Numbered from the stretch's first letter, positions 1 through 11,339 are shown. The stretch: 64,000 nucleotides of DNA from Sinotaia quadrata (GCA_028829895.1 CM054181.1:11366501-11430500); one strand, 5' to 3'. Translations and numbers: made by a program. The notes: generated by a model from the letters alone, not told the origin.

Positions 1-980
1 TTACAAGTGCAATAATCGCTAACACCACTTAGCTTCTGTAAAGAAAATATAACAAAAATTTGGCAACATTAATCATCACATAAACATTCTACACAATATT
101 TATAGTACAAATACATCAGTTTTACAAGTAAGAAATATACAGAAGTCTAGAGAAAACCAATTATATTACCACTATGTTAAGTTAGTGTGCGGTCATAATA
201 GGTGGACGCAATTATCTTTACCCATGGATGGTGGACACTCTGTATCAATTGCTGCGCGTCTGATGAATTCGATGAATTCGATTAATTCAGGCGACTATAT
301 GAATGAATCGAGGTCAACTAACGGCTTAGTGCTACGTCACTCTACGGAAAGCAAATGGCCGACTATGGGCATCTAGTATCCGCCTCTCAACCTGTCCTTC
401 ACCTCTGGCTTACTTATTTCCTAAATGCGTAAACAAGTTGTTACATCAGCTAACCTGGTTGCTTTGCGGAAGTCTACTCAATAATTATACAGACAGTAGA
501 AACAACTAATACGTTAATGATTTTAGAATTATGAAAAAATAGGCTTTAATAATAGGCATAATTTGTTTAATATATCCTAACAACTCATATGGGGCCGGAA
601 TAAGGTCACGCACAGAAACTAAAACATTCGTGACATATTTAGATGCCTATACACTCAAAGCATCTCAAAACTGTGGCAGATATAAACAATACTAAAATGA
701 AGTATTATTGTTATATTTATAAACACACGATACTTGACATTATGTCACTTACTCAATGCGTACACGTCCTGCTACATTCACAAATCAACCACAATCATTT
801 TCGTACATAGACATTTCATAACAAAAAATGTATATTCCATACCATATGACACTGATACAAACACACACAGATTTAAAACGACGTGAAACTTTATAAAATA
901 ACACATGTATAATATGCATACAAGTGTTGAATAGATGCATACACAGGCTGATGACACTAATGTTACACGTTTCTCTTCCA
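1..980. other. AT-rich unique sequence, no gene seen
   Basis: No array, transposon end or convincing exon was found. If the exon called next (994-1550, minus strand) is real, this stretch would be its downstream intron, because the candidate donor sits at 993/992 and reads leftward. Confidence 0.5.
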
Positions 981-993
981 TCACAACACATAC

Positions 994-1550
994 CTTGCGT
1001 CTTCAGTCGGGAAGCGAACCTGTTTCACTAAGGCAAAAGGTCCACGCAGCCCACCAGTCTTCGGATGGATCTGTTGCTCATACAGAACTCTCTCGTTTAG
1101 GTCGACAGTAACAATACTATCATCATGTCGAGTCACGAAATCTCGGAACAACACGCGTGTGACATGCGACACAGCGTTGACTTTTGCAGTAGTCATGACA
1201 ACAACAAAAGGAACCCCGATGAGAAAGAAACCAACAAGACGCTGAGTACCATAGCGACGAATGTTACGGACGAGTGAATGAAGCCTTACAAACAGATGCT
1301 CGCATGTTGTCTGACATCTCCTGAAGACACTGCATCCAACGGTCACTGCCACCTGAAACTCTACATCTGCATTCTGACGCGTGTCTGTCGCGGTGGCGCG
1401 GTGAGTGTGGTCGACGACGAAGTAGATGACAGTGACAATGATTTCAGTTAGCAAGCCCAATGCTGTTCGTACGCTGACGTGTTCTAGTATACGCCGTCTG
1501 TTGTCTGATCCTGGTGTCTGAGCTTTTCTTTTTGACCATAGCTGAAATGT
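994..1550 (-). CDS. Candidate internal exon of an unrecognised membrane-like protein
   Basis: An open frame on the minus strand is bounded by a 3' splice-like CTTGCTGCAG ending at 1551 and a 5' splice-like CGCAAG|GTATGT at 994/993, a near-consensus donor. The 557-nt exon starts in phase 0 and leaves two bases over, encoding about 185 residues. Two hydrophobic stretches stand out, around residues 30-50 (TALGLLTEIIVTVIYFVV) and 115-135 (LVGFFLIGVPFVVVM), with a basic and hydrophilic stretch between them, so a two-pass membrane segment is possible. The sequence is visibly richer in G+C than its flanks. No family is recognised and no partner exon is seen. The open frame continues upstream of the acceptor to an ATG at 1601, so an unspliced short gene is an alternative. 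A chance frame cannot be excluded. Confidence 0.35.
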
Positions 1551-1601
1551 CTGCAGCAAGGTAGAAGCGTTAGTCACTTTAAACAACATGTTAGTTAACA
1601 A

Positions 1602-2353
1602 TTAGTTACTGGACAGGGTCGACAGCTTAGAAGTCACTCATTGAAATAAAACACACTTAATGTATAGACTAACAGCCAGGCACATTGGTAGAGTCACACA
1701 ACCTAACAGTCAGTCACAATGATATAGCCAAACACACTGTGTATAACCCAACAAGTACTTACTGCAATAGAGCCAACGCATATGTATGCATAGCATAACA
1801 CCCAATTACTGTGACAAAGCCACACGTATTGTAAACTTGAGACAATTACTGAGATCGATCCACACGCGTAATTTAGCTTATCTGTCAGTTGGATGCACAC
1901 ACTGTCTGTTACTTTGATAGATCCAACAAATCATTTAGCCTGTGTGACTGCGCTAGAAATACAGAAGTCTGCTACGTTAGAAACTCACGAGTCCCTTTTA
2001 CGTCACTGTATGGAAACAGTCCAAAACACGGCTACACCTTAATAAAATATAACCACGTCATCCAAGGTCACTGACTTCGCTGTATAAAAATGTTGACTTG
2101 AGAGAGTTTCATTGTGTCACTTAAAGTTTTAGTTATTGATAGCAAAAATAGATATTGGATATTCCACAAATTTTGGACTTTATAGAGTTAGATAAAGCTG
2201 TTCGGAAATTGGCCGGGTGCCAGAATTAAACTTAGGTAAAAGAAATCAATCATTCAGTCCTCGTGAAAGATTCCATTCATTTCACGCAGTGTGTTGTACT
2301 CTTTCCTTTTGCCAGTATATTTGCGCGTACCTGAGTGTTGTGTTCGAATATTT

Positions 2354-2355
<2 letters not shown>
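1602..2355. other. Unique AT-rich sequence
   Basis: Contains loosely recurring short phrases (for example variants of 'acacactgt' and 'agccaa' between 1680 and 1960) that resemble a very old tandem array but have no measurable period. No gene is seen. Confidence 0.4.

Positions 2356-2399
<44 letters not shown>
2356..2399. repeat. (GT)n microsatellite
   Basis: About 22 uninterrupted GT dinucleotides. Open frames crossing it (Cys/Val or Thr/His runs) are dinucleotide artefacts. Confidence 0.98.
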
Positions 2400-2402
<3 letters not shown>

Positions 2403-3011
2403 GGTTGCACGTCATTTATGTGTGTAAGAAGAATATTATATAGTGTTAGAGTTTTGCTCACAGAGGTTTTCCATTTGGTGGGGTAGACGAAGTCCAGAAT
2501 TGAGATATTTCGTTCAGGTAAGTGTGGTTTAATCACCATCGTTGCCGAGACAGCCCGGGGGTTGAAAGTGGTGGACTTACTGGTTCTTTCGTCGCACAGG
2601 ACGATAAATCGGGTTTAGTGTGCTAAGGTCGCCCTTCGCCGTTGAAAATCGATAGTGTAGGAGGTTTTTCGTGTATCAAGAAATCTACCAAAAGTAAAAA
2701 AACACCTGCACCCTCCCAACCTATTGCCCTCTATCTCTACCAATAATCCAATCTAACCACATATGTAACTACATCTCTACTATTAATCACTTCCGCTTAC
2801 ATTTAATCTCTACATTAATTTACGCTTACCATACATGTAACTGATCTCTACTATTAATCCACTCTCGCAACCAATTATGACCTTACATCTTTCCCTACAA
2901 TTTCACTTCGACGACACATATCGCTTTCCTTAATTTCACTCTCCCAGCACAGAGCCCTGTCTCTTTCTCTTTCCAGAAATATTTTTTCAATATTCCTACA
3001 AGTTAGCACTC
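2400..3011. other. Unique sequence with a weak direct repeat
   Basis: From about 2755 to 2870 two loosely similar segments share 'atgtaact' and 'atctctactattaatc', probably an old duplication of about 70-80 bp. Otherwise nothing is recognised. Confidence 0.35.
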
Positions 3012-3219
3012 CAGTCACTATTGATTGGTTAGTAATTTAGCACCCTGTCCGTAACAATTGGTTCATAATGTAGCACCTCAGTACACAGCGATTGGATCGT
3101 AATGTAACACCTCAGTCGAAATGATTGGCTCGTAATTTTTCACTCCAGTCCATAATGATTGGTTCGTAATTTAGACCCCAGTCCATAATGATTGGTTCGT
3201 AATTTAGACCCCAGTCCAT
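3012..3219. repeat. 33-bp tandem array, left part
   Basis: About 6.3 units of 33 bp keyed by 'attggttcgtaattt' and 'ccagtccat'. The leftmost units are diverged and the last two nearly identical. The array stops in mid-unit after TCCAT at 3215-3219 and resumes in the same phase at 5435, so it is one array split by an insertion. Confidence 0.95.
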
Positions 3220-3541
3220 TGTCGCGGGTGTGTGCGTTTGCTGGATTGTTGCTGGCCCCTGTCTCCTCCTCGGTGGGTGGGGGTGGGGGGGTCAGACCCA
3301 GTAACCGCGACTTGCCGGGATCACATCGAACGATCAGATGTTGATGATCATTCTCACACTCAGACACCACGAATAGTCTTGTGGGGGTTAGGATTAGCTT
3401 TATTCTGAGATGTGGGGTAAAATGTGAAAGCCGGCGTGAGTGTGTGTGAGCAGGCGTGTGAATGTCGTGTGAGGGACTTACGGAACGAACAAACAAACAA
3501 CCGCACCAACATACACTTTCAAAACCCGAGAAAGGAAGCCC

Positions 3542-3976
3542 AACTCTTGAGGAAGAGTTAACAAAGAATTTAATTTTTAAAAAGGGTTTTAAAATGGAAA
3601 AAAAACGGGCTTAACTCTCACACGGTGTTAGTCATTCATTCGGTAACACCCACACACGGCATCCATGGGACGGGGGGAAAAAGAAAGAAAGAAAGAAAGA
3701 ACAATGGATATGATAAATGAAATAAAATGACAAGCAGAATTAATAATAGATCTGGCAGTGAAAACCGCAATACTATCAAATCATGTACGGAAAAGAGCGG
3801 TGATGACCGCAAATAGCAACACTAAAAAGAGCAGCGGTGAAAACCGCAATACTATATCAAATAGTATCAAAATTTCTAATACCAATTTGTGGGTAAAATC
3901 CCACCACAAAAGATAAACACAAAAATTATCTCCACTTAAATTAAATGTCTGTAAAAAGTTTAGGGTAAATACCCTA
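3542..3976. other. Cluster of short perfect hairpins
   Basis: Perfect stems seen by eye: AACTCTT/AAGAGTT with loop GAGG (3542-3559); GGTGTTA/TAACACC (3624-3650); GCGGT/ACCGC with loop GATG (3797-3810); GCGGT/ACCGC with loop GAAA (3834-3847); ATACTAT/ATAGTAT (3849-3867); GTGGG/CCCAC (3889-3904), overlapping the alternative TTTGTGG/CCACAAA; and TAGGGTA/TACCCTA with a 2-nt loop (3961-3976). A further one, GCGTT/AACGC with loop GATA, lies at 4284-4297. Four of the eight have a 4-nt loop beginning GA. The density and GC-containing stems are unusual for this AT-rich window. Structured leader RNA of a retroelement is one possible role; that is inference. Confidence 0.7.
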
Positions 3977-4694
3977 TATCAATCATCAATGTTTATATAA
4001 AGAAATGTCAATAATGTTTCAATAGAGTCCTAAATAATTAATAAACTATGCTAACCTACCTAAATGAATGCACCCTGAGAAAAGTTCTTCTACTTACTAA
4101 TTTCAAGGAAAAGAAAACGCACGTCTGCGTGACGAAAAATAAACGTAGTGGTATTGGCCAATAAACTAAGAAAATCACGATGATACCGCAGATAATGTAC
4201 GTAGTACATACGACGAGTTGAGGTTGTAGAACCGTCAGGCCTCGTTGACTGGCACGCAGGCTGATAAACCCAGTGGCCCTTTCGCGTTGATAAACGCCGA
4301 AAGTATAATTCTAACTCCTCGCTGAAGAATAGCGGGCGAAGTTAAAAGATGGTTGGTATATTGATGAGTGGTGGTGAATATCTTTCTCCCGGCCCAGTCT
4401 TGTCCCGTCAGCACTTGGCGCAAAGTCACTGATGAACAACCACTGTCCAGGTTTTGAGTCCAACGTATAATACTGGCATCCGATGCAGGTTACCATAAAA
4501 GAGTTGGGTGCGACAAAACACACCTCCAACACTGTATAATACGTGGAAGATATTCTGGTCTTTCTTCCCCGATTGTGACGAGAATAGAAAAAGGGTCCGG
4601 ACTCGGTGTAGGCGAACCATACAAGACCTCACACCTCCCTGTAGTCCAGAATGTACACACACACACTGATTCAAAATGTTGTTGTTGTTGTTGT

Positions 4695-4888
4695 TCCGCT
4701 ATCATTCACCCCAGAAGCCGCAAGAGACTTTTCATCTTCTCGATGTTCTCAGTCTTGGTCTGCTTCTGGGGGGATCTCCCACAGCCTCGCTGTGCGTCTG
4801 AGGTGGAGGGCGGGAGGGCTGGCGGAAGGGGTGAAACAGGCAGCACCAGTTTGGCGCACACCCTCAGCCGCCCTCCGTTGGTGGGGAT
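4695..4888 (-). repeat. Core repeat, copy 1
   Basis: Closely similar, over about 190 bp, to 31175-31364 in the same orientation. On the minus strand a frame reads through ALPPSTSDAQRGCG and KTENIEKMKSLLRLLG to a stop at 4708-4706. Copy 2 keeps the same residues with several silent or conservative changes (ALLPSTSDASRGCG, KTENIMKMKGLLRFLG, stop). The plus strand also carries a perfect 10-bp stem, CCCCAGAAGC at 4709-4718 with GCTTCTGGGG at 4762-4771. It lies inside the LTR-like element. It may be a captured coding exon end or a structured part of a transposon family. Confidence 0.8.
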
Positions 4889-5434
4889 CGAGATTCAAAA
4901 TGGCCGGGTGAATCCTTTTATATTCTCTCCCTCCCAGAGAAAAAAAACTCATTAGTCATGACTGCTTAGGCTATTGTTCTTGGTTTTGGTGCATTCATTC
5001 TAGTGGTGCATTAACTAAAAATATAGTCCCTAACTAAATTTATATTTATGGACTAAAACCTGACAAACTAACAACTTCTATTTATTGTTTAAATGACTAT
5101 CCAACCTTAACATAAATAAATATACAAATGATTTTAATAATAAAAGTAAATTTACAAAGTAAGCATTCACACTCTCTAACACTCTGACAAAGCATGAACA
5201 TCGTACCATTCGCTCATTAATACATTGAAAAAATGTACACAAAATAAGCCAAAAGCCCTGATGGCAATTGGGAACAAACTTGCTGTCAGCACATCTAATT
5301 AACCTTTCACCCTAACCCGCAGATGAACTCTGAGAGCGTGATAGCGTCCCCGTTGGGTCACGTATGGGCAAGGGGGAGACAATTCACAGGGACAAAAATA
5401 AATTTTCTGATTACCCCCTCCCACCCCCGTGACA

Positions 5435-5523
5435 TCCATAATGATTGGTTCGTAATTTAGACCCCAATCCATAATGATTGGTTCGTAATTTAGACCCCAG
5501 TCCATAACGACTAGCTCATAATA
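5435..5523. repeat. 33-bp tandem array, right part
   Basis: About 2.7 units that continue the array at 3012-3219 exactly in phase after the 2.2-kb insertion. Confidence 0.95.
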
Positions 5524-5838
5524 AGCGTTCGTGTGAGTTCATGCAAAATGTTCGATTTTTAGACCGTGAAGAAAAAATATTAAAATAGTTTAACTCGCCG
5601 TCACATCCCGCCAGTTCTCGCCAAATCCTGCCAGTCTCGCCAGATCTGCTTCCCGTCTTTGTTTAAAAACAACCATCGGGCCTGGAGTTATCGCGCTTAG
5701 GAAATCCCCACACCGGAGCTAAGACCCGAAACGTACACCTGACGACCGACGGATTATTTACAATGGTCTCCGACAGACTAAACTATGTCATACATCATCG
5801 GCTTAATAGTATCAGATTACTTCCATCCACCAGAAGTG

Positions 5839-5903
5839 TAACATTTTACGGGAGTGTGCTTACAATTTACGGGAGTGCGCTTACAATTTACGGGACCATG
5901 CAA
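5839..5903. repeat. 21-bp direct repeat, about 3 copies
   Basis: 'atttacgggagtg(t/c)gctta' occurs twice and is followed by a third, truncated 'atttacggga'. Confidence 0.85.
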
Positions 5904-6267
5904 ATGAAGCGTTAGTGCCAGTGTCGTCAACGGATGTATAGATGTTTAGCGTCACACCCTGTTAACGAGTTATTATTCTGTTAGACAATTTGTGTTCTAC
6001 ACTCAGAGTGCACCCGTCTAATAAGGTACAATGACCCTGGAGATTTTCTTCAGAGGTTAGATAGAGAGAAAAAAGTGAAGATGTACAGAAAACTTCGTGT
6101 AATTGTATATCAATGTTTCAAGCGTTTTCATCATTAACTGATTGGCCAAGCCGAATTGACAGCCTCAAGTGTATTAAGAAGAAAATGGAATTCTGAACAA
6201 GTACTGGTTGGGATTATTTAAAAACGAGAAAAGAAAAGCAAACAAAACTTTCTTAAATCTATAAACC

Positions 6268-6397
6268 CATAAAATCAACATTCTGAACACACGAAACCAT
6301 CTCTGAGTCTAATGACAAACCATAAAACCAGCATTGTGAACACACGAAACCATCTCTGAGTCTAATGACAAACCATAAAACCAGTAACTCTAACTTC
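6268..6397. repeat. 53-bp tandem repeat, 2.3 copies
   Basis: Units start at 6268, 6321 and 6374 ('cataaaa'); the shared core includes 'acacacgaaaccatctctga'. Confidence 0.92.
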
Positions 6398-7663
6398 ACG
6401 CAAAATATTTCTATCTCCATTCTTTATTACCAATGAGATAACTCACCAGCTCATGATCACCCTTCAATACTGTACTTGACCACAGACAAAATCAAAGTGA
6501 CAAACAAAAGAGATTTTTCTAACAGGTCACTTTCTGCCTAACTACTACTGGTTAGATTTGTTATTGGCCAGTATCAAGTCATTGGTCAGTTATGACTGGC
6601 CAGCCACCTAAAACTGCTTAGCATCACTGGGTGAGTTATATATTACTCAGCTTGGTGTGCTCATTTCAAGGAAACTTCGACCATAAAAATTCTGCAAAGG
6701 GCAACCTGGTAACATTGCTTCAGGAAATCGTTTAGCTATGGTTCTGGAGAATTATGACTTCCTTATATATTATTCTTAACATGCAGTGAACGAAGACTGC
6801 TTTCATCTCTTACTATAGTGAATATTAGTAACATAAAGATAATAATTATCTCATAATCATGTGCAGGCAACTTTGCTCTGTCACACAGTTGTGCTTGAAG
6901 TAATATTTTTATGTACATCTAAGATGAGATGGGATCCATCATAATACTGAAGAACTTGTTCAAGTGCTGACACAATAGAATTCCCAGTGATCATTTCACC
7001 TTCAGATGGAAGTTCAAGGCAAAAGTTTAACTGCGACAATACATGCCACGGGCTTCCCTATAAACAATTTTTATTTCGAAATGAACTCGTTCAACCACCA
7101 GACTTAATCACTGGGGCTGTGCTGCCGCCGAGAAGAAAGGGACTGCACCCACGACACTTTTTCGTAACTAGTAGAGCAGCAAGTTGCACACTGTGGCACC
7201 GTAGTAAATATATTGTGACTTCAGTTCCCCGAACAAAGCTCATTGTACCCGTTCAATATCGGCGTCTCTAAGCGGTAGCTTGGCAACCTACACGACCTGT
7301 GGCTCTGCAATCCATCATGGTCTTGATGGGCGGGACTTAAAGTGAGTGCAAAAATTAAAATAAACAAATAAAGTGCCTGCACACTGTTACTGAAAATATT
7401 TAATCACTGCACATGACCACTCCCACTGAAAATATTTATTCAGATCATCCAATACAGAGAGAAATACAAGCTACAACCAAATGTGAAAGTAAATATACTC
7501 AAGTGGATACAATAAAGCAACACATTTATCCAATACACAAAACTGCAAAACTATTAAAGCAACAAAATTATACAGGCTGTTCTGGATCTACATGACACGT
7601 AAGTGAAGTTGAACCAACTCCTGAAAACTATACGAATGTGCTTGAGGCTTTCCCCTCCTGCCT

Positions 7664-8075
7664 TTATCAGAGTTAAAACCAGCTAAAAAATCACAGGCCC
7701 AGAAATTATCAGAGTTAAAACCAGCTAAACAAACACAAGCCCAGAAATTATCAGAGTTAAAACCAGCTAAACAAACACAGGCCCAGAAATTATCAGAGTT
7801 AAAACCAACTAAACAAACACAAGCCCAGAAATTATAAGAGTTAAAACCAGTTAAACAAACACAGGCCCAGAAATTATCAGAGTTTGCATCAACTAAATAA
7901 ACAGAAACCAAAATAATTATCAGAGTTTACACCAACGAAACAAACAGCAGCTAAGAAATTATCAGTTTACTCCAACTAAACAAGCCCCAGCACAGAAATT
8001 ATCAGACTTTCAACAAATAAATATACACCAACCCAGAAATTACCAGAGTGTACACCAACAAAACAAACACCAGGT
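7664..8075. repeat. 42-bp minisatellite decaying rightward
   Basis: Near-identical 42-bp units run from 7664 to about 7880 (core 'attatcagagttaaaacc'). Progressively diverged units follow to about 8075. Because 42 is a multiple of three, the minus strand stays open with a 14-residue repeat (GFNSDNFWACVCLA); I read that as a consequence of the period, not a gene. Confidence 0.95.
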
Positions 8076-8782
8076 GAGAAAGTCCAGAGACCAGCCAAGA
8101 GAACAATCCTGTAAAAGCAAGTTCAGTAACACAAATGGATTCACCAAACCCGCAAAAAGAGACAATAAGAAAATACCTCCCCACATAAGAAAATCAGAAA
8201 GAACCACCAAAGAAATTACGACAGCACCCGAGAAGGAAAATAAAAGAAAAGGCCAATAACAGCGTAAAGGACATCAGCAGAAAAACAGATGGCTACAATA
8301 TCCATAGTGAGGAGACTTCAATAACCCCATTGCAGACAGAATCCATTGCAGACCATCTCCACTGGCTCCCCAGGCCCGGTCCTTGCACTTAATTCCAAAC
8401 GGAAACATCGGGAACAGACTCAACAACACGAAAGACAATAATACCAACAATAAAGAAAAAAGGAAAATAACGCGAAAGACAATAATACGAGAAGAAAGAA
8501 GGTGATTGGGAGTTCACTAAATATAGATTAAATTTGGATTTGTCTCTCCTTTAGTAAGAAAGATTCCACTCATGGAAATATTATATATCCGTAAATGATT
8601 TTTTGTTGTGGAATAGAGAAAACGTTTACAGTGCCCCCATGTCCGCCAAGTGAGAGACGAGTGGTGTCTGTTGGAGGTTCATTAATAATGAAATTAATAT
8701 TCTCATGACTTGCAGTTAGTTATGAAAGATTAATTAATAATAATAATAATTTTCATTAACTAAGTGGCGTGCCTGTCACAAA
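8076..8782. other. A-rich unique sequence
   Basis: Strongly purine/A-rich on the plus strand to about 8500, with open Lys/Asn/Thr-rich frames and no domain. Contains the segment shared with 30.2 kb. Confidence 0.4.
8311..8353 (+). repeat. Segment shared with 30209-30260
   Basis: 'ccccattgc(a/c)gac' and the bases on both sides align with the segment at 30.2 kb. In both places the plus-strand frame reads G-(D/Y)-F-N-(N/H)-P-I-A-D-x-I. Both loci follow a minisatellite with core 'cagaaat' and precede Asn/Thr-rich, AAC-rich sequence. This could be a duplicated ancestral locus. The family is not recognised. Confidence 0.55.
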
Positions 8783-9172
8783 ATCAATAATGTCTTGTCC
8801 GATTGGCTAGTGACAAATTAATTGCAGCTTGTCAGACTGGCTACTAATAACTCAATAGTGCTTAGCTCGACTGGCTAGTGATAATTCAGTAGGATCTAGT
8901 CCGACCGACTAGTGATAAATGAATAGTCTTGTCCGATCGACTACTGACAACTCAATATTGTCTAGACCGACTGGTTATTAACAACGCGATAGTGTTAACC
9001 CGGTTGGTTAGCGACATCTCATGAGCATCTAGTCCGACTGGTTATTAACAAATCAATTGTGTCTAGTCCGACTGGTTAATAAAAACGTAATAGTGTACTG
9101 TCCGACTGTTAATGAAGATTAATAGTGTCTTGTCCGAACTGTTAGTGTCAACTCTTGAGTGTCTTGTCTTTG
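8783..9172. repeat. Diverged minisatellite of about 40 bp, about 10 copies
   Basis: Units are keyed by 'tagtccgactgg' and 'caatagtgtct' with 15-30% apparent divergence and small length changes. Confidence 0.88.
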
Positions 9173-9307
9173 GAGGGAATGGTAAATATGAGATCCATAC
9201 GTAGTATTAACATTTGAAAATTTGCTCGAAACAAATTAAAATAAACTGAAAGCAGCAGTTCGCCACATACTTGTAATGTTTACCAATCTTCGTAGCTGTG
9301 CTGTCTC

Positions 9308-9655
9308 TTGTACAGAGCGCTGTGATCACTATGACGTTTTGTACAGAGCGCTGTGATCACTATGACGTTTTGTACAGAGCGCTGTGATCACTATGACGTT
9401 TTGTACAGAGCGCTATGATCGCTGTGATGTCTTGTACAGAGCGCTATGATTGCTGTGATGTCTTGTACAAAGCTCTGTGATGTCTTGTACAGAGCTCTGT
9501 GATGTCTTGTACAGAGCGCTATGATTGCTGTGATGTCTTGTACAGAGCTCTGTGATGTCTTGTACAGAGCGCTATGATTGCTGCGATGTCTTGTACAGAG
9601 CTCTGTGATGTCTTGTACAGAGCGCTATGATTGCTGTCATGTCCTGTACAGAGTT
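9308..9655. repeat. Minisatellite with 31-bp and 22-bp units in higher-order arrangement
   Basis: Three 31-bp units at the left (starts 9310, 9341, 9372) give way to alternation of a 31-bp unit containing 'gagcgctatgattgctg' and a 22-bp unit containing 'gagctctgtgatgtct', that is a 53-bp higher-order repeat. AGCGCT and GAGCTC are palindromic hexamers in each unit. Confidence 0.93.
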
Positions 9656-9879
9656 CCATGTGTCTGGATTTTAGAGCCACGAAAATACATTTTAACTGCA
9701 AAATTCAGTGAAACTTATAGAAAAGATTAAAACCTCTTTAGGAAAAAAATTACTACAAACAGTAGAATACAATGTGAGGACTTGAAAAGATAACGATGAA
9801 AGCGTCAAGATGCAGGAAGTCCAAGAAAACATTATTCAAATGTACTTTAGTATTATGTCACACGCCTATCGAAAGCACA

Positions 9880-10025
9880 CAGACAAACATACACACATTC
9901 CACACACACACTAACACAACCCATGCACAATACACCACAGCACACAAAACACAAACACCATACACACAATGCATACATAACAAAGAACATACACAAAACA
10001 CATGCGCACACAGTAACACACAATT
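9880..10025. repeat. Cryptic CA-rich low-complexity tract
   Basis: Impure ACAC/CATA tract; the Thr/His-rich plus-strand frame (9796-10059) and its complement are artefacts. Confidence 0.75.
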
Positions 10026-10379
10026 CCACTTTGTCCCATTTTTTCGCGAAAGAATGTAGAAAATTTCCAGCGGTGATAAATAAGAAATAGTTTCAATTTA
10101 TTTAGCAAAGTTATCTACAATCCGCGGACTGTAATTGCTTTTATTAACCCAAAGCCCGACAGCATATCAAGGTATGCTCCCTTACTTCTGTTAAATATGC
10201 AAATAAAACCAATTACATGTAATTAATAGCTTGAGGGCCGACAACTCTTGAGCGTTGACTACACGCAGAAAGGCTTGATCTGCAGAAACAAGAAACAACA
10301 AAAGAATTTTACTCAGCAGCTTTATTATCTGGCATGACTTGTAAGATAAAACACAGCAAATAATTTAAACCGCTATTAC

Positions 10380-10880
10380 CGCCCAAAGGAACATCGTGCC
10401 AGTTCCTTGACCGTTTTGCTCAAAGCTTTCATTTTGTGCTGGCTTGACCTCTGACCGCCCCAACATGTCCGATTTTGTCAATTTATGGAGATTACTTCTG
10501 TGTCGATCTGGAGTTCTTGTAAGAAAATCTGATCAGACCCAGAACCTGAGCATTTCTGCATCAAGTAGCGCATATAGTTGGTGGCTGTTGAAAAAGTCGG
10601 CTTATTTACTGCCAAGAATGAAATCCGGGCGACTGAATAGGGGTGGATAACGGTTGAAATATACACCACCCAAACCAGGCACATCTAACGCCTAGCCATG
10701 GAGAATGATACCTTCACTCAGAGTTGCCATTGTTCACTGAGGGAATTGACTGGAGTTAACTGCCACGTCTACCCGACATCAATCCCACTGTGGATACCGA
10801 GTACTGGGGCGGTTTCGGCAGACAACTCACGGACAATGTCGAGAAATTTTAATTTTCCTCGCGGAGGACGATATGAGTAG
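10380..10880. other. Locally G+C-richer unique block with a short open frame
   Basis: This block has more CpG than its surroundings. An ATG at 10465 in good context (AACATGT) opens a 61-codon plus-strand frame to 10650, starting MSDFVNLWRLLLCRSGVLV. A donor-like GTAAGA follows codon 18. No domain is recognised. It could be a first exon near a CpG-rich promoter or an old transposon piece; neither is established. Confidence 0.2.
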
Positions 10881-11245
10881 CGAGTCAGTAGTAGTGAGGC
10901 GTTTTGCTTTGAAAAAAAAGAAAGAATTGTTTTATTTCTGTTTTGCGTTTTTATTAAAGTGAGGTTTTTTTGTTTACATTAAATAAACATTTGTCGAGAT
11001 AATATTTAAAACAGTATTTAGTAAGTGGTCAGACTTTTAAATTTTAGGAATTTTCTTTAAAGGCTTGATTGCTCGAGTTAAAAAAAATGTTAAAAAATGT
11101 CTAATGTCTCAATGACTTTTGCACTAAATACAATAATGTGTTCATTCGTGTTGAAACAGAAGCGACATAAACTCGCACGTATTTGAAACGGTTTGTTTGT
11201 TTTATTGCTGGTTGTGAATATTGTACTTGTGATTTATGGTGATGA
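10881..11245. other. AT-rich sequence, nothing recognised
   Basis: T-rich and A-rich short runs only. Confidence 0.4.
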
Positions 11246-11297
<52 letters not shown>

Positions 11298-11339
11298 GTG
11301 TGCATTTGTGTGTGTGCGTGTGTGTGTGAGTGTGTGTGA
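11246..11339. repeat. (GT)n microsatellite, interrupted
   Basis: A long pure GT stretch followed by interrupted copies (tgcg, tgag). It abuts the 3' end of the LINE fragment, whose recognisable coding stops as the repeat begins. Confidence 0.97.

Larger units (their letters stand above)
3220..5434. mobile_element. LTR-like element (possible solo LTR) inserted in a 33-bp array
   Basis: The segment begins TGTCGCGGGTG and ends CCCCGTGACA, giving TG...CA termini with a short imperfect terminal inverted repeat (TGTC-CGGG). It is flanked by the direct repeat TCCAT at 3215-3219 and 5435-5439. Deleting it rejoins a 33-bp array unit with no lost or extra base. A 5-bp target duplication with TG/CA ends is the normal signature of LTR-retroelement integration. 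Only one long terminal unit and no protease, reverse transcriptase or integrase is seen, so a solo LTR or a small non-autonomous LTR element is the best reading; 2.2 kb would be large for one LTR. A DNA transposon with 5-bp duplications is the alternative. It contains a hairpin cluster (3542-3976, 4284-4297), a short AAAG run near 3680, a TTG run near 4680, and one copy of the core repeat shared with 31 kb. Confidence 0.72.
5524..7663. other. Mostly unique sequence with two small duplications
   Basis: Around 5595-5650 the phrase 'tc(t/c)cgccag' recurs three times. A roughly 21-bp unit with core 'caatttacggga' is repeated at 5839-5903. A 94-codon open frame at 6987-7271 (plus) has no recognisable domain and no clear splice context; I do not call it a gene. 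Confidence 0.45.

Noticed and set aside
6395..6460. Similarity to copy B around 'aaaatatttctat(c)tccattct'
   Set aside because: Only about 60 bp aligns, at roughly two thirds identity; too weak to call another copy.
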